DNA of 64,000 bases, taken from Woeseia oceani. Its GTDB lineage: Bacteria; Pseudomonadota; Gammaproteobacteria; Steroidobacterales; Woeseiaceae. The DNA is taken from NCBI RefSeq assembly GCF_001677435.1, contig NZ_CP016268.1, positions 3,523,001 to 3,587,000 on the forward strand. Reading direction: 5' to 3'. The position numbers were made by a program, and so were the translations under genes. A model generated the notes under the pieces. The model was given only the letters and a program-made list of their open reading frames with translations, was not told where the DNA came from and ran no database searches. Shown one piece after another: positions 51,737 to 60,484 of the stretch (position 1 is the stretch's first letter; every line of letters begins with the position of its first letter).

Positions 51737-52372
51737 ATGACAACTCTCTATTATTTTCACGACCCGATGTGCAGCTGGTGCTGGGGCTACAAGCCGACCG
51801 CGCAGCAGTTGTTTACCTCACTGCCCCGCGGGGTCCAGCGTACGAACGTACTCGGCGGCCTTGCACCCGACAGCGACGAGCCGATGCCGGCAGAGCAACG
51901 AACGGCCATCGCTTCGTACTGGCGACACATTGCCGAAAAGCTCGGCACCAAATTCAACTATGACTTCTGGGATCAGTGCGAACCGCGTCGTTCTACCTAC
52001 CCGGCTTGCCGAGCAGTGCTGGCCGCCGCCCGGCAGGGCAAGGAAGAAGCCATGATCCTGGCGATTCAGGAAGCGTACTACCTGCGGGCGCAGAACCCGT
52101 CGGACAACAGCACCTTGATCGCGCTGGCGACAGAACTGGAGCTGGAGAGCGAGCGCTTCGCCGCGGACCTGAACTCCGCAGACGTGAACAATGAACTGCG
52201 CCGGCAGGTACTGTTCGCACGACAATCGCCGATATCCGGGTTTCCGTCGCTGGTGCTGGACATCGACGGCATACGCTCGCCAATCACGGTGGACTACGAA
52301 GATCACACCACCAGCCTGCGGGATATCAATGCCCGGCTGAACGAACAACAGGCGAACCTGCACAGCAACTAA
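51737..52372 (+). CDS. DsbA-family (FrnE-like) thioredoxin-fold oxidoreductase
   Basis: 211 residues without signal peptide, so cytoplasmic. C12-S-W-C15 in FHDPMCSWCWGYKP is the redox centre; the helical insert (about 55-150) and cis-Pro in SGFPSLVLDIDG complete the DsbA-like fold. Related FrnE/2-hydroxychromene-isomerase type proteins act as disulfide oxidoreductases or isomerases. It follows the ada-oxygenase pair by about 70 bases on the same strand but could have its own promoter. Confidence 0.88.
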   Translation: MTTLYYFHDPMCSWCWGYKPTAQQLFTSLPRGVQRTNVLGGLAPDSDEPMPAEQRTAIASYWRHIAEKLGTKFNYDFWDQCEPRRSTYPACRAVLAAARQGKEEAMILAIQEAYYLRAQNPSDNSTLIALATELELESERFAADLNSADVNNELRRQVLFARQSPISGFPSLVLDIDGIRSPITVDYEDHTTSLRDINARLNEQQANLHSN

Positions 52373-52436
52373 CTCCGCCATCCAGGCAAACACTTCACGC
52401 AAATCTGACGCATCGCGCAAAGGCCATAGCCGAACC

Positions 52437-54719
52437 ATGAATCTCCTGTCTGCACGCTCATTGTCGCACCTTGTTCTTGCCACTCTCGTCGTTTACTTCG
52501 GTATAAGCGCTTCGACTTCTGCGAGCGCCGAAGTCACTGCCGGCGACTCCGCATCGCTGGCCAAGCAAGTCCTTATTCGCCGCACCCTGCACGGCGTGCC
52601 GCACATATACGCCGACAATCTGCATGCCGCGGGCTACGGCCTCGGCTATGCGCAGACCGAAGACCACGGTACACGGATAGCGGAATACCTGCTGCGTGCG
52701 CGGGGCGAATGGACCAAGTACCGGGCCGTCACCGACGAGCGACTCGAAGCAGGCATTGACAACGATGCCGAACGACGCCTGCGTCATCGCCGTGCGATGC
52801 AAACCTGGCCATTGCTGGAAGACGATACGCGCGCGTTCTTTGCCGGCTTTGCGGCAGGCGTGAATCGCTACATGGAACAGTACCCTGACGAGTTCAGCGA
52901 GTTCGGCGCTTTGTCGTTCAGCGGTCAGGACGTCTTTGCCCGCAACATCGTTGCACCGGCACGACGCTCCGTGCGCCTGTTCATGGAAGCACTGGACGCC
53001 GAACGGCAGGCGGCCGATGCAGCCGGCAATGCGGTTCCGGCAGAACGCGGTGTCCTGGCGCGACTGGCGGCACTGGAGCCCGAGCCACACCCCGACGTCG
53101 GTTCGAACGCCTGGGCCTTCGCTCCGGAGCGCACGACCAGCGGCAACGCGATCCTGATGCGCAATCCTCACCTGTCGTGGAATGCCGGCTACTACGAAGC
53201 GCAGATCGAAGTCCCGGGTGTGCTTAATTTTTACGGCGACTTCCGGCTGGCGGAAGCGCTCGGCATCATCGGCGGCTTCAACCGGCATCTCGGCTGGGCC
53301 ACCACTAACAACGCGCCGGACCTCGACGAGATCTACGCCCTGGAGGCCGACCCTGCAAAGCCCGATCACTACCTGCTCGACGGCGACTCACATCCGTTGC
53401 TGCACGAGACGGTGGAAGTCGAGTACCGGCGCGACAACGGCATGGCCAGCGAGATTCGCGAGTTCTGGCGGACACCCTTCGGCCCGGTAGTGCACCGTGA
53501 CAACGGCAAGATCTACGTTCTGAAGTCCGCGGGCGACGGCGAATACCGGACCGGCGAACAATTCCTGCGCATGATGAAAGCACGCAACCTCGGCGAATGG
53601 ACCGAGGCGATGAGAATGCGGGCGCGTATCACATCGAACCTGACCTACGCGGATGCCGCGGGCAATATTTTCTACGTCTGGAATGCCAGCATGCCGGACC
53701 GGCCGCACCCCGCCAGCGACGACGCAACCGCCATAGCCGTCAGCCGCTCGGACGAGATGTGGCAGGAATTATTGCCATGGGAGGCACTGCCACAACTGCT
53801 GAATCCACCGGGCGGCTATTTGCGCAACGAGAACGACACGTTCCATTTCACCAATCTGAATGCCGTGCTGGAGCAAGATGACTACCCGGATTATTTCCCG
53901 GAACCCAGGTTGCGCCTGCGCAGCCAGCACTCAGTGGAACTGCTGCACAACAGCCGCCGCTTTTCGCTGGAAGACGTTGTCGCGATGAAACACAGCATGC
54001 GCATGCTGCTGGCGGCGCGGGTAAAAGGTGATCTGCTGCGGGCGGTCGAGCAGACTGAACCGCAAGGCGAAGTAGCGAACGCTTTGCAACTGATCAGAGA
54101 CTGGGACAACACGGCGGCGCGTGACAGTCGCGGCGGCCTGCTCTTCAAGGTCTGGTGGCACCGCTACGTAGCCACCGCGCACGGTGACAGCGAAGAAGTC
54201 GAACCCACCTCGGAATCGGTTGGCTTTGCGGCCGATGCGGACAAACTGTTTCGCACGCCATGGTCGGTGGATCGACCGGTCGATACACCGTTCGGGCTCG
54301 CGGATTTCGGGCGCGCGGCAGACGCTTTCGAATGGGCGGTCACAACGACCAGCGAACGCTACGGTCACTGGGATCTGCCGTGGGGCGAAGTCCACCGGGC
54401 GAAGATTGACGACGTAGATGTAGCGCTCGGCGGTTGCGGCAGTCTGCTCGGCTGTTTCCGGGTGCTGCGCTTCGACGATCAACCCAACGACGATGGCAAG
54501 CATCTCGTGCACGGCGGCGACGGCTGGGTGTTTGCGGTCGAGTTTGCCGAAACGCCACGGGCGTACAGCGTGCTGGCCTACGGTCAGAGCAGCAAGGCCG
54601 GCTCGCCTTTGCACAGCGACCAGTTGCCCGGCTTTGCCAACAACGAAATGTCGCCGGTGGTGTTCAGCGACGAGGACGTGCGCCGGGCGACGGTGCGCGA
54701 GTACCGGCCGGGTCTCTGA
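52437..54719 (+). CDS. Periplasmic penicillin-acylase-family amidase (Ntn hydrolase)
   Basis: 760 residues with a signal peptide (ends TSASAEV). The alpha-chain region (LIRRTLHGVPHIYADNLHAAGYGLGYAQTEDH) precedes S223 in DVGSNAWAFAPERT, where autocatalytic cleavage would expose the N-terminal nucleophile Ser of the beta-chain. MRNPHLSWNAGYYEAQI, GGFNRHLGWATTNNAPD and the late HGGDGWVFAVEF support the family. Members cleave penicillins, acyl-homoserine lactones or other N-acyl amides; the natural substrate here is unknown. Its chain is near family length and appears intact. Confidence 0.92.
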   Translation: MNLLSARSLSHLVLATLVVYFGISASTSASAEVTAGDSASLAKQVLIRRTLHGVPHIYADNLHAAGYGLGYAQTEDHGTRIAEYLLRARGEWTKYRAVTDERLEAGIDNDAERRLRHRRAMQTWPLLEDDTRAFFAGFAAGVNRYMEQYPDEFSEFGALSFSGQDVFARNIVAPARRSVRLFMEALDAERQAADAAGNAVPAERGVLARLAALEPEPHPDVGSNAWAFAPERTTSGNAILMRNPHLSWNAGYYEAQIEVPGVLNFYGDFRLAEALGIIGGFNRHLGWATTNNAPDLDEIYALEADPAKPDHYLLDGDSHPLLHETVEVEYRRDNGMASEIREFWRTPFGPVVHRDNGKIYVLKSAGDGEYRTGEQFLRMMKARNLGEWTEAMRMRARITSNLTYADAAGNIFYVWNASMPDRPHPASDDATAIAVSRSDEMWQELLPWEALPQLLNPPGGYLRNENDTFHFTNLNAVLEQDDYPDYFPEPRLRLRSQHSVELLHNSRRFSLEDVVAMKHSMRMLLAARVKGDLLRAVEQTEPQGEVANALQLIRDWDNTAARDSRGGLLFKVWWHRYVATAHGDSEEVEPTSESVGFAADADKLFRTPWSVDRPVDTPFGLADFGRAADAFEWAVTTTSERYGHWDLPWGEVHRAKIDDVDVALGGCGSLLGCFRVLRFDDQPNDDGKHLVHGGDGWVFAVEFAETPRAYSVLAYGQSSKAGSPLHSDQLPGFANNEMSPVVFSDEDVRRATVREYRPGL

Positions 54720-54916
54720 GTATCATCGCTTGGCGGTGTCGTTTCCCGATACACCAGGACTGCCAGCCGTTGGGCTGGCTCTCCATCAGGCTCGCGAGCA
54801 TTTCCGTCGGCTGACGTTTCGGGTATTGCGTTAGCCCAGGTCGCAGCCGAGACCCGCTGTCACCCAGGTCGACTCCGCCAGCGACAAAGCCGATCCTGTC
54901 ACGCCCGGCAGACCCG

Positions 54917-55162
54917 CTAGCGATGCGTCCGATAAGTCTGCGACTTCGGACCCGGTGAGCGGAACTCCACCCCGCCCATGGAACCGACGTAGGCTTTGGC
55001 GTGCGGCTGCCAGTGCAAGGTGACTTTCGCTGAGCGTTGAATGGTCGCGATGATGACGTCTTTGTCGCGAAACGTCAGGATCTCGGCCGTTGTCGAAAGG
55101 CCGTTCTTGATGCCGGTGATCTCGCAGGTATCTTCGTAGCGAATTTCCTGTCCTGGCCGCAT
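54917..55162 (-). CDS. Small conserved-looking cytoplasmic protein, unknown function
   Basis: 81 residues; ATG preceded by GAGGAGCAGG. The sequence (MRPGQEIRYEDTCEITGIKN, DVIIATIQRSAKVTLHWQPH, YVGSMGGVEFRSPGP) suggests a small beta-rich fold, with no membrane segment or motif I recognise. It follows the LysR gene on the same strand by about 48 bases and could share its transcript. Confidence 0.6.
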   Translation of the reverse strand: MRPGQEIRYEDTCEITGIKNGLSTTAEILTFRDKDVIIATIQRSAKVTLHWQPHAKAYVGSMGGVEFRSPGPKSQTYRTHR

Positions 55163-55210
55163 CGTCCTGCTCCTCGGTTACCGGATTGGTAGCGTGGAGC
55201 GTAGCAATTC

Positions 55211-56143
55211 TCAGGGCCTGGCGTTCGCTTTCTCGCAAGCGACATCCCAGGGCGGCGTTCCGCTGAATGTCTCAGCCAGAAAATCAATGAATGCTCGCAC
55301 CCGGTACGACAAATGGCGCGTCGGCGGGTATACGGCATAGGCGGGTATCACCGGCCATTCGTACTCCGTCAGTACGGGGACGAGCGCGCCACTCTTTATC
55401 GCATCGCCCGCAATGAACGTCGGTTGCAACACCAGTCCAAGGTCGCGTTTTGCGATCAGGTTCAGAAAATCGCCACTGGTAGCCGTCATCGCCGTCTGTA
55501 CGCTGACGCGATGTTCATTGCCGTTTTTGTCGAGACAGACATACGTCCCGGGGTCCGGCAGGTTGCCGTAGGCCAGGCAGCGATGCTCTCTCAGATCCTC
55601 AGGCGTCTCCGGCACCCCGTGTTGCCGCAAATAAAGCGGCGACCCACAAATAACAGAACGAACCTCAAACAGGCGGCGAGCGATCAGCGTCGAATCCTCC
55701 AGCTTGCCGATACGCAGCGCTATATCAGCGCCTTCGGCCAGCAGGTCCACACGGCGATCATTGAGATCGAGATTGAACCGAACCTTGGGATGCCGGCGGC
55801 TGAACTCGGCGATCGGATCAGCCATGTGCCGCGCGGCAAACGCCAACGGCAAGGCCACGTTCAGAACGCCCTGCAACTCGCCCTTTTGATGCGCTACGGC
55901 TGACTCCGCCTCATCGAGGTCGCCGAGAATTTGCACGCTTTGCTCGTAGAAGCGCTGGCCGGCATCGGTGACGTGCAGATTGCGTGTCGTGCGCCGCAGC
56001 AATTGCCCGCCCAGCCGATCCTCGAGTGCGGCGATCCGCCGGCTTACGACGGATTTCGCGATGTCCAGCCGGTCGGCGGCCGCTGTGAAGCTGCCGGACT
56101 CCACCACCGCAACAAACGCCTGCAGATTGTCGAACCGATCCAT
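55211..56143 (-). CDS. LysR-family transcriptional regulator, divergent from azoR
   Basis: 310 residues. The winged helix-turn-helix at the N-terminus is classical (MDRFDNLQAFVAVVESGSFT, AADRLDIAKSVVSRRIAALEDRLGGQLLRRTTRNLHVTDAGQRFYE). The effector domain follows from about residue 90. Sequence style (QVL..EAE..V, LNVALPLAFAARH) is like the AaeR/DmlR group that controls aromatic or quinone stress genes. A perfect T-N11-A box (56188-56210) lies between it and azoR, so it probably regulates azoR-ygiD and itself. Confidence 0.92.
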   Translation of the reverse strand: MDRFDNLQAFVAVVESGSFTAAADRLDIAKSVVSRRIAALEDRLGGQLLRRTTRNLHVTDAGQRFYEQSVQILGDLDEAESAVAHQKGELQGVLNVALPLAFAARHMADPIAEFSRRHPKVRFNLDLNDRRVDLLAEGADIALRIGKLEDSTLIARRLFEVRSVICGSPLYLRQHGVPETPEDLREHRCLAYGNLPDPGTYVCLDKNGNEHRVSVQTAMTATSGDFLNLIAKRDLGLVLQPTFIAGDAIKSGALVPVLTEYEWPVIPAYAVYPPTRHLSYRVRAFIDFLAETFSGTPPWDVACEKANARP

Positions 56144-56187
56144 ATTGTTGCCAAAATACGAACAAAGTTATGCCGATACTACTGTTT

Positions 56188-56210
56188 ATCTCTTTTCAGT
56201 CAACAGAGAT
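56188..56210. promoter_or_regulatory. LysR box (ATCTCT-N11-AGAGAT) controlling azoR and its regulator
   Basis: Two perfect six-base inverted arms separated by exactly 11 bases, matching the T-N11-A rule of LysR-type recognition sites. It lies 45 bases before the LysR start and 53 before the azoR start. Confidence 0.7.
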
Positions 56211-56262
56211 GCTGAGCACCTGACAGAACCGGCGCCGAATACGCCGTCACGGAGACAGGACA

Positions 56263-56910
56263 ATGACCACTACAAGCAATGAATCCCGGGTACTGCGGGT
56301 CCTCGAGATCAACGCCAGCGGACGCCACGCAGAATCAGTGAGTCGCCGCCTGACCGGTGAACTGATCGAAACGCTCGAGCAACGCTACGGCCGCGTACAA
56401 AAAACGTCGCTCGATGTCAGTGACGGGTTGCCGCTCGTCAATGAGGCATGGATCGGCGCGAACTTCACCGCCGCAGAAGATCGCAGTGCCGCACACAAGG
56501 ACGTACTTGCCGAGTCGGATCGACTGGTGCAACAACTGCTGGACGCGGACGTTGTGGTGATCGGCGCGCCTATCTACAACTTTGGCGTGCCTGCCGGCTT
56601 AAAAGCATGGGTAGATATGATTGCCCGGGCCCGGGTCACGTTCAAATACACCGAAAACGGCCCGGTTGGTTTGCTGAACAACAAGAAAGCATTCGTGGTT
56701 ATCGCATCGGGTGGCGTAGCGGTAAACAGCCCGGTCGATTTCGCTACGCCATACCTTCGCCAGGTGCTCAGTTTCATCGGCATCGACGACGTGGAAGTGA
56801 TTGCGGCTGACCAGTTGAACATCGATGCTGATGCAGCACTCGAACGCGCGCGCCTGCAAATTGCCCGGACGGCGACAGTGCTACCGTCCATGGCGAGTCT
56901 TGCGGCCTGA
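56263..56910 (+). CDS. azoR: FMN-dependent NADH:quinone oxidoreductase / azoreductase
   Basis: 215 residues with a flavodoxin-like fold. The phosphate loop of FMN is INASGRHAESVSRRLTGELI, and APIYNFGVPAGLKAWVDMIARARVTFKY and VIASGGV are the other flavin contacts of AzoR. The family reduces quinones and azo compounds by two electrons, protecting against thiol and quinone stress. The divergent LysR gene with a shared box provides control. A LigB-type gene (ygiD) follows after 32 bases. Confidence 0.92.
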   Translation: MTTTSNESRVLRVLEINASGRHAESVSRRLTGELIETLEQRYGRVQKTSLDVSDGLPLVNEAWIGANFTAAEDRSAAHKDVLAESDRLVQQLLDADVVVIGAPIYNFGVPAGLKAWVDMIARARVTFKYTENGPVGLLNNKKAFVVIASGGVAVNSPVDFATPYLRQVLSFIGIDDVEVIAADQLNIDADAALERARLQIARTATVLPSMASLAA

Positions 56911-56942
56911 CCGGCTACCCAAGCCAACCCGGGGTGCGACGA

Positions 56943-57719
56943 ATGACACAACGAATGCCAGCCCTGTTCATCGGCCATGGCAGCCCGCTGAACGCGGTCA
57001 CCGAGAACCGCTACTCCGGTGCGTGGGCGGCAATTGGGCGCCGCGTTCCGACCCCCACGGCAATTCTCGTTGTGTCCGCGCACTGGTACGTTCCAGGTGT
57101 TCGCGTGACGGCAATGCAACGACCGCGAACGATTCACGACTTCGGCGGCTTCCCGCAAGCGTTATACAACATGCAATACCCGGCTCCGGGTGACCCGGCG
57201 TTGGCGCAGAAAATCGCCGGCATACTATCGCCCGCGCCTGTAGTACTGGACACCGACTGGGGTCTTGATCACGGCACCTGGTCTGTGCTGTGCCATGCCT
57301 TTCCCGAGGCCGATATACCGGTGCTGCAACTCAGCATCAACACGGAGCTCACGCCAGCAGCGCATTACGAACTCGGCCAACGTCTGAGCGCACTACGTGA
57401 TGCAGGCATACTGATCATTGGCAGCGGCAACGTTGTTCACAATCTGCAACGCTACGCATGGCGCGATGACAATGCAGCGCCACAGGAATGGGCGCAACAA
57501 TTCGAAAACGCAATCGTGGAACACCTGGAAAAAAACAACGACAAAGCGTTGATTGACTACCCATCAATGCCCGGAGCTGAACTGGCCATACCGACGCCGG
57601 AGCACTACCTGCCTTTGCTGTACATCGCTGCGCTGCGTCACGACGGCGAGTCCGTCAGCTTGCCACTGACAGGCATAGCAGGCGGCTCGATATCCATGCT
57701 CAGCATGCAGGTTGGTTGA
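56943..57719 (+). CDS. ygiD: LigB-superfamily extradiol dioxygenase, 4,5-DOPA dioxygenase type
   Basis: 258 residues from the ATG (MTQRMPALFIGHGSPLNA), chosen over a GTG three codons earlier. Metal-site His residues lie in FIGHGSP, VVSAHWYV and SGNVVHNL; DWGLDHGTWSVLCHAFP is a family signature. Such enzymes cleave catechol rings (E. coli YgiD forms betalamic acid from DOPA). Placement behind azoR suggests catechol or quinone turnover under LysR control. No pathway genes beyond these two are seen. Confidence 0.9.
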   Translation: MTQRMPALFIGHGSPLNAVTENRYSGAWAAIGRRVPTPTAILVVSAHWYVPGVRVTAMQRPRTIHDFGGFPQALYNMQYPAPGDPALAQKIAGILSPAPVVLDTDWGLDHGTWSVLCHAFPEADIPVLQLSINTELTPAAHYELGQRLSALRDAGILIIGSGNVVHNLQRYAWRDDNAAPQEWAQQFENAIVEHLEKNNDKALIDYPSMPGAELAIPTPEHYLPLLYIAALRHDGESVSLPLTGIAGGSISMLSMQVG

Positions 57720-58114
57720 GTCTTTGCCGCAAAACCACAAGCGTAATCAGTCCCGCGACCTTGAGTAAGAGGCAGGTCTCCGATATTCACATCGTCGTGT
57801 AGTGCGTCCGTAGCGAGTCATCCGGCGTCCAGCGCGAGGCGATCAGCGTACCCATCCCAGCGCAGATCACACAGTTGTTGACGCGTATGTGCCCGACCTC
57901 TCAGAGCCAAATAAGGAAGCAATGCGCGGGCATTACGTGACGACGGCCGTCGGGCACGCCCTGCCGAAAAACAGTTAGCGAGTCACAGACGATGGAAATT
58001 GCGAAGGCCCGAAGATCCGCGCATCCCTTTTCCTGCAGCAAAGATTCAGACTGTCCAGCAAGGAGCACTCGCGATTACCGGCCAGCATGTCGCCAGCGAA
58101 TCGGGCTACGTCCG
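57720..58114. other. Intergenic stretch after ygiD
   Basis: About 395 bases with no gene I can support. A frame starting near 57999 reads like protein over some 40 codons (IPFPAAKIQTVQQGALAITG) but has no family match or convincing start and runs into the antisense of the next gene. Confidence 0.4.
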
Positions 58115-58489
58115 CTACGGGTCCGCAAGGCCATCGACCTGCAGAGCCTTCTTGTCGAGTTCGGTACCCAGCCGATATGAATCAACGATGCCGATCACCC
58201 AGCACACCAGCAGCACGACCAACAGATAGCTGCCGACGCGGCTGTCAACGCCGCCGGTGGAATTCTCGACAGCGCGTTGCACCGACATGATGTCCGGCGC
58301 GATCTCGCCGTTGTTGATTTGAGCAACGACTTCCATGGCCCGGGCGACCGCAATCGAAACGATCTTCCACAATGCCGCAGCGGTCACTAGCAACAACACG
58401 GTGCCACGCCGGTATGCACCGACAACAAAGTGGCCAAGGCCCGGAAAAATCAGGCCGGACAACAAGCCCGCTTTGAGCGACTTTTTCAT
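58115..58489 (-). CDS. Small membrane protein with TM2-like N-terminus
   Basis: 124 residues from the ATG before KKSLKAGLLSGLIFPGLGHFVVGAYRRG. The first hydrophobic hairpin with a G-x-G-H/Q pattern and following Arg resembles TM2-type or related small membrane families. A second helix (about 26-50) follows, then a polar loop of about 40 residues, and a last helix (SYLLVVLLVCWVIGIVDSY). Function unknown. No strong ribosome site is seen. Confidence 0.65.
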   Translation of the reverse strand: MKKSLKAGLLSGLIFPGLGHFVVGAYRRGTVLLLVTAAALWKIVSIAVARAMEVVAQINNGEIAPDIMSVQRAVENSTGGVDSRVGSYLLVVLLVCWVIGIVDSYRLGTELDKKALQVDGLADP

Positions 58490-58773
58490 GTCCGCAGTAT
58501 AGACCTCAACAGCGATTTCGCTATCGCTGCAAGATACTCCTTGTCGCAATGCAAGGAGTTCAGGCGACAGATCGGCCAGCCACCTGGTTTGTCAAAGACG
58601 CAGAACCCGCCAAGAAAATTCACCGCGATACCGACGAGCTTCGGGTTGTCCACAAACCCGCGCGCCCGGGTGGCACAGTCCTGCCATGCAAAGGCCACGA
58701 CGCGCGTACAATGACGGCAGCAACGGTCGCGCGCCGCGCGGCAAACACTACTGGCGATCGAAAGAGGTTGCTC

Positions 58774-59904
58774 ATGAACAAAAGCAAAGCGGCCGCGGCC
58801 ACACTTATGAAACGCATTGCATTGCGCAAACGACGTGCGCATCGTCCGCCGCCCGGCTCACCACCGGACCAACTCGTCCCTGCACAGGAATCGCTGGCCA
58901 CCCTGATTCGCATGTTTGATTTTGATACGAACGGCTGCCTTGACACCAAACCCAAGCGGGATGAAATGCTCGCCGTGACATTGAATGACAAGCGCAAACG
59001 CTGGATCGATATTCAGGGGCTGGGCGATGTGGAGCTGATCAGTGAAATCGGCAAGAACGCGGGGCTGCACCCGCTGGTCGTCGCCGATGTCCTGCATACC
59101 CATCAACGACCAAAGGTGGACGTGTATGACGACTACCTTGTCATCGTCTTGCGCATGCCGAGTCTTACGGCAGGCTCGCTTTCCGAACAGATCACGTTGA
59201 TAGTCAGCGACCACTTCGTGCTGTCGTTCCAGGAAAAGCACGGCGATTGCTTCGACCCGGTCCGGGCTCGACTGCTGGCCGGGAATGGCCGCAACCGTAT
59301 TCGCAGCTCCGGGGCCGATTACCTCGCCTACGCGCTGCTCGACTCGCTGATCGACAGCTATTTCCCGCTGCTGGAAAAAATCGGTGAGCGAACAGAGGAC
59401 ATTGAAGAGCACGTGCTGACTACCCGCGACCCCGGCAACATGAGTGAGATTCACGTGCTGAAGCGCGAACTGCTTGAATTGCGTCATGCCATCTGGCCGC
59501 TGCGTGATGCGATCGGCGTATTACTGCGCGACGATACGCCGGTTATTCGCAAGAGCACCCGGGTTTATCTTCGCGACTGTGCTGATCACGCATTTCAGTT
59601 GCTGGATATTCTGGAAGTCTATCGCGAGGTTGCATCCGGCCTTGTCGACCTGCACTTGTCGAGCATCAGCAATCGCATGAACGAGGTGATGAAAGTCCTC
59701 ACCGTCATCGCGACCGTTTTCATACCGATGACATTTATCGCCGGGGTTTACGGCATGAATTTCGATCGCACCTCGCCGTTCAATTTGCCGGAACTCGGCT
59801 GGCGGTACGGCTATCTGTTTTCCCTGGGGTTGATGGCAGCGACCGGGATACTCATCACCGCCCTGCTGTACCGGCGCGGCTGGATCGGCAACAAGAACCG
59901 CTGA
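58774..59904 (+). CDS. corA: CorA-family divalent cation channel (Mg/Co/Zn)
   Basis: 376 residues from the ATG with AGAGG six bases upstream; the open frame before it shows no similarity. A short basic start (KRIALRKRRAHRP) precedes the cytoplasmic alpha/beta domain and long stalk helix (ERTEDIEEHVLTTRDPGNMSE through MNEVMKVL). Two C-terminal membrane helices follow: VLTVIATVFIPMTFIAGVYGMNF with the G-M-N selectivity motif, and YLFSLGLMAATGILITALLY. It would form a pentameric ion channel in the inner membrane. ZntB-type zinc transport is an alternative within the family. Confidence 0.92.
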   Translation: MNKSKAAAATLMKRIALRKRRAHRPPPGSPPDQLVPAQESLATLIRMFDFDTNGCLDTKPKRDEMLAVTLNDKRKRWIDIQGLGDVELISEIGKNAGLHPLVVADVLHTHQRPKVDVYDDYLVIVLRMPSLTAGSLSEQITLIVSDHFVLSFQEKHGDCFDPVRARLLAGNGRNRIRSSGADYLAYALLDSLIDSYFPLLEKIGERTEDIEEHVLTTRDPGNMSEIHVLKRELLELRHAIWPLRDAIGVLLRDDTPVIRKSTRVYLRDCADHAFQLLDILEVYREVASGLVDLHLSSISNRMNEVMKVLTVIATVFIPMTFIAGVYGMNFDRTSPFNLPELGWRYGYLFSLGLMAATGILITALLYRRGWIGNKNR

Positions 59905-59947
59905 CACCACGTGCCGTAACCGGCCGGGAACGGCAATCGCCCGGACC

Positions 59948-59979
59948 AAAAAAAACGGCACCCGCATTTGCGGGTGCCG
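59948..59979 (-). terminator. Rho-independent terminator of the 41-codon gene
   Basis: CGGCACCCGC-ATTT-GCGGGTGCCG, a ten-pair stem, followed by eight T on the minus strand. It lies between the CorA stop and the small gene's stop. Confidence 0.93.
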
Positions 59980-60003
59980 CCATTTGTACGCTGGCTTACA
60001 GCC

Positions 60004-60129
60004 TTACTTCGACTTCGGAGCCTGTTTCGCTGGCTGACTGGGTTTTGCCGGCCCTTTCGGCGGCATGCCCGGGGTCTTGCTGGCGGACAGGGGTTTGTTC
60101 GGAGCGCTATCCTGTTTCGTGTTCTTCAT
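60004..60129 (-). CDS. 41-residue Pro/Lys-rich small protein, unknown function
   Basis: The frame begins MKNTKQDSAPNKPLSASKTP and ends SQPAKQAPKSK before TAA. About a fifth of residues are Pro and a fifth are Lys; there is no hydrophobic segment and it is probably disordered and strongly basic. Upstream are an AAGG site and a recognisable promoter (60177-60204), and downstream a perfect terminator, so the gene is a self-contained transcription unit. I do not recognise a family; nucleic-acid or envelope-polymer binding would suit the charge. Confidence 0.65.
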   Translation of the reverse strand: MKNTKQDSAPNKPLSASKTPGMPPKGPAKPSQPAKQAPKSK

Positions 60130-60484
60130 GGCTGTCTTACCTTTTGCAGGTTGGTCACCATTGGCCAACGGCCCGGATCATACGCTGGCCATACCTGCTT
60201 GCAAGCGGTGAATATTGCATAAAATCAGCTACTTATAATGACGCCTCGCCAGTGGTCACCGGCCCGTATGCCGCTCGCAGGAAGGCTCCCTGTTGACCGG
60301 CCTGACAGTGAGCCGGCGGCAACAATGGCGCGGACCAATGGGCCGGACCTACCACGGGCGGCACGAAAACGGCGAACAATCGGTAGTTGGTGCCTCATCC
60401 GCGGCCTCGGGGGGGGGCAACGACCGCCTGCAGAACAACGCGGGACCGTATATCATTGGCGCCCCTCCCGATCAGCCCAAACCC
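60130..60484. other. Divergent region between the small Pro/Lys gene and ygiQ
   Basis: Holds the minus-strand promoter (60177-60204), a plus-strand TATAAT -10 element (60234-60239) with a weak -35, and a nine-G tract (60409-60417). The ygiQ frame is open from a TTG at 60293 with an AGGAAGG site before it, so a 64-residue extension of YgiQ cannot be excluded. Confidence 0.5.
60177..60204 (-). promoter_or_regulatory. Sigma-70-type promoter of the 41-codon gene
   Basis: Minus strand: -35 TTGCAA, 16-base spacer, -10 TATGAT. Transcription would start about 40 bases before the ATG at 60129. Confidence 0.65.

Noticed and set aside
52458-53369. Open frame of about 300 codons antisense to the penicillin-acylase gene
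   Set aside because: Low-complexity Arg/Val-rich translation without family features; the sense strand is an intact enzyme.
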